This document shows positions 26,105 through 33,680 of a stretch of 64,000 nucleotides of DNA, piece by piece. The translations under genes and the position numbers were made by a program. Below the pieces are notes generated by a model. The model searched no databases, was not told the origin of the DNA, and worked only from the letters and a program-made list of their open reading frames with translations. Within the stretch, counting starts at the first letter, position 1. Each line of letters begins with the position of its first letter. Location: positions 1,054,001-1,118,000 of the forward strand of contig JACJXW010000004.1 of NCBI GenBank assembly GCA_020636405.1. The letters run 5' to 3'. This DNA is from Lewinellaceae bacterium. GTDB lineage: Bacteria > Bacteroidota > Bacteroidia > Chitinophagales > Saprospiraceae.

Positions 26105-27598
26105 TTATTTATTAGGAAATACAACGGTTTGTATGGCTTGGGCACTTATGTCTATCTGGGTGCTTCTGTCCCCGAGGGAGAGGGTGAGATTTTTCGCCTC
26201 TTCTCCCTGATTTAAGATCACTAAGGCGATAGAGCCATCCGGATTTTGGGCGGCCGTGGCCATAAGGGAATCATCTGATAGTGCGTATCCTATCCTTTTT
26301 GCTCCCGGCCGGATGTACCTGCTGAAATGCACCATCGTATGGTAGAGGGGGGTGAAATACACCTCATCTTTTTCCGGGTCTACGATCACCGGCGCGACGC
26401 ACCAGTTCTTAAACCAGTTGGGGCCACCCTGCCTGTCTAAAACCATATTCCAGTCCACCCAGCCATCGACCCAATTGTTCAGGCAACCGATGATATCGCG
26501 GGCGTAGCGGTAAACCGGGACGTATTTCGGATGGAGGTATTTTTGGTCGTCCGGGGCCCAGTCCCAGCCCCAGTCGGTGGCTTCCTTTGCCCAATACCAT
26601 TGGTCTTCCTGCCACCTGGGCACCTGGGCATCTATGCAGGCCTCGGATTGGATCAGGTGTTTGTCCGGAGCTGCTTCGTGGGCAAACTGGAGGGACTCCG
26701 GAAACCAATCGTAGGTGCTGGCGTACCAATGCACGGCTATGCCGTCAAAGTATTTCGAGGACGCCTCATCCTGGTACATCACCCTGGCCCATTCCTTCAA
26801 CTCTTCACCCCGGTTTTGATCGTAGCCGAGGACCATTACGTCATGCCCATCGGATTCCAGGCGCGGCCCCAGGTGATTCTTTACAAAATCGGTCATCTCC
26901 TGCGGGGTGAAGTGCATGCTCTCCCAGTTGTTATTGTTGCCCAGCGGTTCGTTCTCAACGGTGACACCCCAGATGTCGATCCCTTCAGCTTTGTAAGCGT
27001 CGATGTATTTGGAAAAGAACAAGGCCCAGGTATCGTAGTATTCGGGCAATAACTTGCCTCCGCGCCAATCGTTGTTATCTTTCATCCAGGGGGGCGCTGT
27101 CCAGGGCGAGGAAAGGATTTTGAATCCGTCTTTGGATAGCGCCATGGCATCCCTGATCATCGGAATGATATCGTCGCGGTCTTCTTCTATGGAAAAATGC
27201 TCGAGGGTCGTATCGCCGGCTACCGGAGCATAGGAATAATGGCCCAGTGAGAAATCACAGGAATTCATGTGGGTGCGGGCCAGGGAATATTTAGCTCCGC
27301 TTTCTCCAAAATAGGCCTCCAGGATCAGGCTGCGATTTTCGGGGCTCAGCCTGTTCAACAGAGAAGCGGACGCCTCGGTAAAGGAGCCTCCGAATCCGGT
27401 GATGGTTTGAAAGGTTTCCCCGGGCAATAATTGAATGCTTGCCGTATTTTCTCCGGAAGGGAATGTTGTCCGTTTTTTGAGCTGGTTGCCATTTGCGGAG
27501 GTTTCGTAAACCTCCACTTCCAAGGCTTTTTCAGAAGTACAAGCACCGAGCATGATCAGAAGTACTAGCGTGATACTATTTGGATATAACCTTTTCAT
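26105..27598 (-). CDS. GH30-family beta-glucosidase/beta-1,6-glucanase lipoprotein
   Basis: This 497-residue protein has a lipoprotein signal (IMLGAC, Cys20) and the GH30 fold: N-terminal QTITGFGGSFTEAS, ILSSPWTAPPWMKDN, acid/base Glu217 in GVTVENEP, nucleophile Glu319 in HLIQSEAC, and a C-terminal beta domain ending in IQTVVFPNK. GH30 members of this kind cleave beta-1,6-glucan or glucosyl linkages. In a beta-1,3-glucan locus the likely job is removing beta-1,6 branches from laminarin; glucosylceramidase-like activity is the alternative. It is membrane-anchored, probably in the outer membrane. It lies 47 bases after the phosphorylase gene and 39 before the transporter gene. Confidence 0.92.
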   Translation of the reverse strand: MKRLYPNSITLVLLIMLGACTSEKALEVEVYETSANGNQLKKRTTFPSGENTASIQLLPGETFQTITGFGGSFTEASASLLNRLSPENRSLILEAYFGESGAKYSLARTHMNSCDFSLGHYSYAPVAGDTTLEHFSIEEDRDDIIPMIRDAMALSKDGFKILSSPWTAPPWMKDNNDWRGGKLLPEYYDTWALFFSKYIDAYKAEGIDIWGVTVENEPLGNNNNWESMHFTPQEMTDFVKNHLGPRLESDGHDVMVLGYDQNRGEELKEWARVMYQDEASSKYFDGIAVHWYASTYDWFPESLQFAHEAAPDKHLIQSEACIDAQVPRWQEDQWYWAKEATDWGWDWAPDDQKYLHPKYVPVYRYARDIIGCLNNWVDGWVDWNMVLDRQGGPNWFKNWCVAPVIVDPEKDEVYFTPLYHTMVHFSRYIRPGAKRIGYALSDDSLMATAAQNPDGSIALVILNQGEEAKNLTLSLGDRSTQIDISAQAIQTVVFPNK

Positions 27599-27645
27599 TT
27601 CAAAAATTCACCCGTCAGCAAAATGAACAAAACGGCTTCCATGCC

Positions 27646-30600
27646 TTATCTCAGCCTGTCGGCACTGACCTGAACAGTGATCCTGAGCACCTCGCCGGCC
27701 CTCGCAAAGATCTGACTGCTTATTGGAACATCGAGTTCCAAAGATTCAAATCGGGTAGAAGCCTGGTTGTTGTGAATCACTTCAATGCCCTTTTGCTCTG
27801 CAAGCTTATAAATAATGGGAACCTGGCAAAAGGTAAAGCAAAGGGAGCCTTTTTCGAGCGGTATCCGTTGCTTCTCCGAGTGAACATCCACGTAGTCGAA
27901 TGCCTCGGGTTGTTCCGCGAACTCCTCTTTTCTCAACAAGCATGGATCGAAACACAGCCGGCCATCTCTGATGAATACCCCCAATTCTCCAAACCTGCTC
28001 AGGATATCCTCTTTCACCTGGCCGGTCATGCCCGGTTGCTGTGCGCCTTTGCCCGCGGGCGTGTGAGAGTAGGGGTCGGTGGGGAAGGCGCCGTACAGGG
28101 ATGGGGGTTTGTGCACGCCGATCCCTTCATTGATCTCGTAGTAATGTTCCAGCAATCTTCCGGCCACTTCTTCACTTTCCTGCTCTTCTATCGCCTTCAG
28201 GCAACATTCCTGAACGGCCAGCAGCAATTTGGATACCATGTGCCAGTAAATAGACCCCAGGCCTTCATAGCCGAAGAAGGTGCCCGACCGCCCGGTAAAT
28301 GCCTTATGGTTGAATATTTTTTCAAATATTTCCAGCACCTTCTTTTTCTCGGCTGCCACCAGTGGCGCATACTCGGTTTGGGAAAGCGCCTCCAGCGCCT
28401 GGCGAAGGTCATTGGCGTTCTTGAAATTGCCGTTGAAGTGATACGCGCCGTTGATATCCCGTTCGATGATATCGGTATTGCCGTTCTCCACTAGCCGTTG
28501 CAGCAGCGGCGATGCAGCGACTGATGCTTCGGGAAAGTTGTTTTTCCCGGTAAACCGGGGCAGCTCCTTGTCCGGATACAGGATATAGCTGTACTGGTCG
28601 TCCCGGAAGAGTTTGCTGTTCTTAAGGGCGTCCAGCAGCTGTAGCGCTTCTTTGGAAGACAGGTATCCCGAACTCAGGACGGCTACCTGGCCTTCCAGCA
28701 TTTCACTTAAGTGGGACAGCGAGATCTCCTCTTCATTTTCCACGGCCAGCAGGTTATAGGCGTGGTATAAGTTGTCGGGGCGTTTATTTGCCGCTATGGT
28801 ATGTTCCAGGTATCGCAGGCACAGGCTTACAAAATCCCTAAGAGACTGGAGTTTGATCGGCTGCCGGCCGCCCGAAAAGCCATGCTCGTAAATTTTAGAC
28901 CGGTAATCGCTACCGGCCTGCCCTACGCCGGCCAGAACCTGTTTGCGGCCTTTATCATCGATCTTCCCGGCCAGTAAGTGCTGGTGTTGTTCAAGAGCCT
29001 TCTTCACCCCGTTAAAAAAGTCCACCAGTTCAGAAGAGGCCGTAACTTCTTGCAAGCCTGAAGCGGCAAACCGGGCTTCAAAAAAATGCAGGAAACGCCG
29101 CAGGTAATAAAGTGTGACCATTGATACGCCATTACCAACCAGGGCGTTGTTGGCGTCGTTCCATTCCGGCCGCTGGGTATTCATCCAAATACCGCCTTCC
29201 GGGATGAAATTGGACAGTTTAGCCAAAAGGGTGGCCAATATCTTTTCGATGAAGTTGGCCTGATGGATGGCCCCGTTCCGGTCCTGCAGCAGCGCCCCGT
29301 CAGCTCCCAACCGGGCCCGTTTCTCGCGGATCTGCTGGTCTGCTTCATGGTCAAACTCAATGGTGTCTTTGGGGTTTTTCAACAGATCTTCAAAGGGTTT
29401 GATCCGGTAGGGCACATTGGCGAATACGAAAATTGCCTCGTCAAAATAAGTAGCCAGTTTGCCGGGTGCGTAGTCTTCCAGGAATTCCAGAAACTTCAGC
29501 AAGTAGATGATCTGATGATCCCCCCAGTAGCCGATGTAAGACCAGGGGTCGTCCGGCTCTATTGTTTCCCAGTCGAATCCATCTTTGGTGACCCGGTAGG
29601 GGTTGTATCCATCGAAAGTAGTCGCATTCAGGAACTTGTGGATCATACTCTCAATGAAACCGGGATAGGAGTGGGCCAGGGCTTCCCAATTCTGGAAGAT
29701 ATCCCGCCAGTTGCCCTCGTAGTCCAGGATCTTTGCCCCATCGACTTCACTGCGGGTATTGATGGAGAATTTATTCCAGGGGCGGCTGGGGTCGCCGTGC
29801 CTTCTGCTGAATTTGAGCGGCATGTATTCGAGGGCCAGCCTTCGGAAATGGGCGTCGTTGCTTTTGTCGGCCAGTTGCCTCAGTTCCGTAAGGGAGAAGA
29901 GCGCGGGAAGCCCCTCCAGCAGGCCTTTGGCCGCTTCAAACGCCCTTTTGTTCGCTTTCGCCAGGTAGTTGCTGAAGTCCTGCTTTTCGATCTGGTAGTT
30001 TTGATCGAATATTCCGCCCCGCATGATGTTGAACAGGGTATTGGAGAAGTGGCGGGCATCCCGGTAGGCGTCCGCCGTCTGCTGCAAACCGTCGGCGGCG
30101 GCAGCCAGGCCGGCCAGGCGCCGGGTGCCTTGTTCGATATCTTCCTTCACCATTTGGCCCAGCTGCCGCTCCCGTTTGATGCTGTCCATGATCCGGGCCA
30201 CTGCGGAATGGTTTTTGTTGACATCTGCGATGATCATCCACTGTTTTTCCGCCCTGGGGGCCAGGCTGATCTCTGTATGGATAAAATAGGCGCCTTTTTC
30301 TCCCCGGACATCCACCTCTTCCCGGATCGGCAATCCCTTCCTGAAGTCTTTTAGCTGCAGGGAGGACAACAGATACTGCGGGTTCTCCAGTCCAAGCGAC
30401 CATGCAATATTGGCCTTTAACGCCTCGCTGGGCTCAGCCTTGTCGACAATGATCGCACTGAGGGCATAAATACCCAGCCCTGTATCCTTTTCGAGCTCAC
30501 TTTTTTTGTAGGCATCGACCAGGTTGCTGGACCTCATCTGCAGGTCGCTTGGCACTCCGTAGGGTAAAAGGTTCTGGATGCCGTCCAGTACCGTAATGTT

Positions 30601-31089
30601 TATCTCCTGGGCCGTATTATTGATCAGGGTTGACTGCCGGACAAAACCGTAGGCATCGCTGGAGCACCATTGATACCGGAAGGCCAGCCCCAGGTCATGG
30701 TTTATTTCTTCGAAAAGGACCTTATTGCCATACGCGTTTTTGTAGAGGTTTCTACTGACCCGGTATCTGCCCTCGCCTCTTTCCGAGAAGGGTTCCCACA
30801 ACAGCGCTTCTTTGCCCCGGCGCACCCAAAAGAGGGCCTTGCTGCCCGTAATTTCCGCAGATTCGGTGATCTTGTCATCCGTGTAGTAGGGAAAGAGGGC
30901 ATACTCGGCATTCTTTCGGCCGGCGGTCAACCCACCATTACTCGATATAAACATCCAGTGGTTGGAGTCGCTGACGATGCTCATGAAAAACGGGCGCATA
31001 GCGTCGCTATTCGATATCCTGAAGTAGGTTTCGCCCTCCATTTGCACCTGGCTCATCTCAACGCTGCCTTCGGCTTCTACGGTTGTCAT
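27646..31089 (-). CDS. Cytoplasmic GH94-clan glucan phosphorylase (GH161/GH149-like)
   Basis: This is a very large cytoplasmic protein (1147 residues, no signal peptide). The order of parts matches inverting phosphorylases of the GH94 clan: an N-terminal beta sandwich (FRISNSDAMRPFF, RVSRNLYKNAYGNKV), a linker helix, then an (alpha/alpha)6 barrel with FDGYNPYRVTKDGFDWE and YIGYWGDHQIIYLLKF (about residues 490-545), WNDANNALVGNGVSM and, near the end, GTFFGYEGLGSIYWHM. The length and these motifs point to beta-1,3-oligoglucan phosphorylases (GH161, or GH149), which release glucose-1-phosphate from imported oligosaccharides. I cannot decide between the two families from sequence alone. The genomic company of GH16, GH17, GH30 and a GPH carrier supports the assignment. 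Confidence 0.7.
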   Translation of the reverse strand: MTTVEAEGSVEMSQVQMEGETYFRISNSDAMRPFFMSIVSDSNHWMFISSNGGLTAGRKNAEYALFPYYTDDKITESAEITGSKALFWVRRGKEALLWEPFSERGEGRYRVSRNLYKNAYGNKVLFEEINHDLGLAFRYQWCSSDAYGFVRQSTLINNTAQEINITVLDGIQNLLPYGVPSDLQMRSSNLVDAYKKSELEKDTGLGIYALSAIIVDKAEPSEALKANIAWSLGLENPQYLLSSLQLKDFRKGLPIREEVDVRGEKGAYFIHTEISLAPRAEKQWMIIADVNKNHSAVARIMDSIKRERQLGQMVKEDIEQGTRRLAGLAAAADGLQQTADAYRDARHFSNTLFNIMRGGIFDQNYQIEKQDFSNYLAKANKRAFEAAKGLLEGLPALFSLTELRQLADKSNDAHFRRLALEYMPLKFSRRHGDPSRPWNKFSINTRSEVDGAKILDYEGNWRDIFQNWEALAHSYPGFIESMIHKFLNATTFDGYNPYRVTKDGFDWETIEPDDPWSYIGYWGDHQIIYLLKFLEFLEDYAPGKLATYFDEAIFVFANVPYRIKPFEDLLKNPKDTIEFDHEADQQIREKRARLGADGALLQDRNGAIHQANFIEKILATLLAKLSNFIPEGGIWMNTQRPEWNDANNALVGNGVSMVTLYYLRRFLHFFEARFAASGLQEVTASSELVDFFNGVKKALEQHQHLLAGKIDDKGRKQVLAGVGQAGSDYRSKIYEHGFSGGRQPIKLQSLRDFVSLCLRYLEHTIAANKRPDNLYHAYNLLAVENEEEISLSHLSEMLEGQVAVLSSGYLSSKEALQLLDALKNSKLFRDDQYSYILYPDKELPRFTGKNNFPEASVAASPLLQRLVENGNTDIIERDINGAYHFNGNFKNANDLRQALEALSQTEYAPLVAAEKKKVLEIFEKIFNHKAFTGRSGTFFGYEGLGSIYWHMVSKLLLAVQECCLKAIEEQESEEVAGRLLEHYYEINEGIGVHKPPSLYGAFPTDPYSHTPAGKGAQQPGMTGQVKEDILSRFGELGVFIRDGRLCFDPCLLRKEEFAEQPEAFDYVDVHSEKQRIPLEKGSLCFTFCQVPIIYKLAEQKGIEVIHNNQASTRFESLELDVPISSQIFARAGEVLRITVQVSADRLR

Positions 31090-31261
31090 TACTTCGGCTG
31101 TTTTCTGATTATTACGAATTGCGTCTTTGGGACGAGATGTACCTCAAAAGATGTCATCCTGTCCAAAGCGGGAGTTATTCCTGTTAAGGCTAGGTCAAGA
31201 TTCCTTAAGATCATTTTTCGGGGCTTTGTCCTCTTAAGAAACCTTCATTTATCCTGGCTGA

Positions 31262-32551
31262 TTACTCTTTTACAGGTGGAGTCAGGACTTCTTCGAGCAG
31301 GGCGGCTTCGTCTCCTCCGTAGGTTTTTGTAATCGGTTGCCCTCCTCTGCCCAAGCCTTCAAAAACACCTTTATCCACTAAATCCCATATCGCGTATTTG
31401 GCCTGCCCGTCAATGGTAAAGAGCCCAAAGTGATTTTCCGAACCACCCGGGTTTTGGGCGTCTTTCCAGTGCTCATCAAAAGCCTCAAAGTAGAAACAGG
31501 ATATGCCGGCTTCGTTGGTCCAGTCCCGCATGTACTGATGGTAGAGTGCCTCCTTATATTCGTCAGTGGCTTTAGAGCCCTCCGGGCCGTAGTGCCCATT
31601 CGAGGCGCTCGCCCAGCCCGTTTCACCGATGTGGAGGGGTTTGTCCACCCCCAGGCTTTTGACGTAGTTCGCTGTGTTTTGGTATTGAGTAATGGCGTAG
31701 TCCCGGGCCCTTTCCATAGCAGCGGCGATCTGTTCGCGCTTGGGCAGGCTTTCTTCCTCCCCGGTAATGCCCCAGAAGTCGGGATTGTAGTGGGTGTCAT
31801 GCATGGGGTAGGTATGAAGAGAGATAAAATCTACAGCCCGTATGAGCTTTTCCAGGTCTTCGACGTGGTATTCTTCCTCGCCGCCGCCCCAGGAGGCAAA
31901 ATTATCGGAGCTGGTGATCCAGAGGTCCTTCGGAAGTTTGCCGGATTGCTTTAAGCCTTGCAGATGATTGACCCATTTCAGGATCACTCCGGGTTGAACA
32001 TAATAGCTGGCGGCCCACTTCACCATAGCTTCGTTACCAACGGCCAGTACTTTTACAATATCCGGATACTCATTTGCCAAAGAGGCGGCGGTTGCAATTT
32101 CAACTTCATTTTTTTCGCTTTCCGCATTGTGGTCAGGTTCCTGGCCAGTCCATGCATTCTTGCAATCGATCCAGGCGCCCAGCATGACATACATTTCAAA
32201 ATCAGGGTCTTCTTTCTTGAGTTCACTTATTGCTTTTAATACATTGGAGGCATGCGGCAGGTGGACTTTATAAGTACGTAAAACTTTAATCCCCATCGCA
32301 GATAAGATCTTCATGTCTTCTTTGAGCTCCTCTACGGTTGGCTCGATATCGTGATCCCGATGTCGGTATCCTCCGAACGACATCGCTAAGTAATCCGGAT
32401 TCCCCAGAATATCTTTAGCGGTTACCTCTTTAGTGAATTGGGCTTGATTGGAATTTTTGTCAGGCTGATTATTTTGACATGAAAAGCAGAACAAAATAGC
32501 CACGGCTATTCCGAAATATTGAATGCTATGCCTTATCCCATTCGATTTCAT
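31262..32551 (-). CDS. GH17-family beta-1,3-glucanase lipoprotein
   Basis: This 429-residue protein has a lipoprotein signal (ILFCFSC, Cys25) and a GH17 TIM barrel: acid/base Glu174 in LAVGNEAMVKW, nucleophile Glu309 in PLHIGETGW, and FISLHTYPMHDT in the barrel core. It is longer than the two cytoplasmic GH17 genes of the same locus, mainly through an added loop around residues 130-150 and a C-terminal tail. Lipid-anchored, it most probably works at the cell surface or in the periplasm on beta-1,3-glucan chains. It follows the GH16 gene after a gap containing an 18-bp hairpin. Confidence 0.9.
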   Translation of the reverse strand: MKSNGIRHSIQYFGIAVAILFCFSCQNNQPDKNSNQAQFTKEVTAKDILGNPDYLAMSFGGYRHRDHDIEPTVEELKEDMKILSAMGIKVLRTYKVHLPHASNVLKAISELKKEDPDFEMYVMLGAWIDCKNAWTGQEPDHNAESEKNEVEIATAASLANEYPDIVKVLAVGNEAMVKWAASYYVQPGVILKWVNHLQGLKQSGKLPKDLWITSSDNFASWGGGEEEYHVEDLEKLIRAVDFISLHTYPMHDTHYNPDFWGITGEEESLPKREQIAAAMERARDYAITQYQNTANYVKSLGVDKPLHIGETGWASASNGHYGPEGSKATDEYKEALYHQYMRDWTNEAGISCFYFEAFDEHWKDAQNPGGSENHFGLFTIDGQAKYAIWDLVDKGVFEGLGRGGQPITKTYGGDEAALLEEVLTPPVKE

Positions 32552-32666
32552 CCTCTCGGTTTTATTTGATGTAAGCGTGGTACCGAGCCAGTCTCAAAAA
32601 CGCTGCCGGGGGCGGCGCGCCCTGCCGGCCAAGCGAGATGGAGACGGCCTCTACCATTAGAATGTG

Positions 32667-32707
32667 TTCGGAGATAACTATTTGCAGTCCAAATGGTTAT
32701 CTCCGAA
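32667..32707. terminator. 18-bp hairpin between GH16 and GH17 genes
   Basis: TTCGGAGATAAC (32667-32678) pairs with GTTATCTCCGAA (32696-32707), continued inward by a T-G pair and ATTTG/CAAAT around a five-base loop. On the transcribed minus strand it begins 20 bases after the GH16 stop. No long T run follows, so it may process or stabilise mRNA instead of ending it. Confidence 0.55.
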
Positions 32708-32726
32708 TATGCTATTAGGGGCCGAT

Positions 32727-33584
32727 TTAATTGGACCGGCTATACACCCGCACATAGTCCACCAGCATCGTTTGTGGAAAAACGGTATTCGCACCTACTG
32801 GCCCGACAAAATTTCCTCCTACCGCGACATTTAAAAGAATGTAAAACGGATGATCAAACACCCATTCACCGTCCACATCTTCAGGAGTTAATTGATTGTA
32901 CAACACATCATCTACGTAAAAATTGATATACTCCGGGCCCCACTCAATGCCGAATATGTGGAAGCCGGTATCAAATCGATCATTAGGTAAAACGTACTCT
33001 TTGCTCACGGCCTCTCCTCCAGAATACCCCGGGCCGTGTACCGTTCCGATGAGTGTTGAAGGGGCTTGTCCCCGATATTCCATAATATCTATTTCGCCGC
33101 ATTGGGGCCATTCCACTTCATCGATATTACTACCCAGTAACCAGAATGCCGGCCAAAGGCCTTGTCCCCAGGGCAGTTGTATCCGCGCTTCAAAGCGGCC
33201 ATACTGTTGTTCCACTTTACCCTTGGTGGTTATCCGGGCAGAGGTATAAGCGGCGCCCTGAAAAGATTCTTTAAGTGCGGTGATATGCAGCATCCCCCCT
33301 TCGACTTTAATGTTTTCCGGGCGATCCGTATAATATTGCAATTCATTATTCCCCCAACCAGTAGGCAGGCCATTTAAGGTACCATCTCCAATCTCATAAT
33401 TCCAGGACGTTTCATCAATTGAGCCATCCGTATCAAAGTTATCTTCAAACGTGAGGTTGGTGAAAGTGGTCACCGTTTGCGTTTCATCTGTTTCACAGCT
33501 GATACACAAAAGCGCCAGGGCCAAGGATGAAATCATGATGCCTACAGGGAAGCTATATGTTTTTAAAAAGAATGGTGTGCGCAT
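32727..33584 (-). CDS. GH16-family laminarinase-type lipoprotein
   Basis: This is a 285-residue protein with a lipoprotein signal (ALLCISC, Cys30) and a single GH16 jelly-roll domain. The catalytic motif is GEIDIMEYRG, with Glu164 as nucleophile, Asp166 and Glu169 as acid/base, in the ExDxxE form shared by laminarinases. Substrate-cleft features include NELQYYTDRPEN and GLWPAFWLLG, and the protein ends with VDYVRVYSRSN as usual. It should cut beta-1,3 or mixed beta-glucans at the cell surface. It carries no extra binding module, but the gene just upstream encodes a large repeat lipoprotein that probably binds the same glucan. Confidence 0.94.
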   Translation of the reverse strand: MRTPFFLKTYSFPVGIMISSLALALLCISCETDETQTVTTFTNLTFEDNFDTDGSIDETSWNYEIGDGTLNGLPTGWGNNELQYYTDRPENIKVEGGMLHITALKESFQGAAYTSARITTKGKVEQQYGRFEARIQLPWGQGLWPAFWLLGSNIDEVEWPQCGEIDIMEYRGQAPSTLIGTVHGPGYSGGEAVSKEYVLPNDRFDTGFHIFGIEWGPEYINFYVDDVLYNQLTPEDVDGEWVFDHPFYILLNVAVGGNFVGPVGANTVFPQTMLVDYVRVYSRSN

Positions 33585-33598
33585 TTTATTAATTTTTA

Positions 33599-33664
33599 GT
33601 AACTATTCAGCATCCATTGAAAAACGCATTTTCTGCCGCTGTTTCGGGGATGCTGAATAGTTAC
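33599..33664. repeat. Perfect 17-bp inverted repeat, 66-bp element
   Basis: GTAACTATTCAGCATCC (33599-33615) is perfectly complementary to 33648-33664, enclosing 32 bases. It fills most of the gap between the repeat lipoprotein gene and the GH16 gene. It may be a miniature mobile-element-like repeat or an intercistronic RNA hairpin. Confidence 0.6.
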
Positions 33665-33680
33665 AATTTTTATTCAAAAA

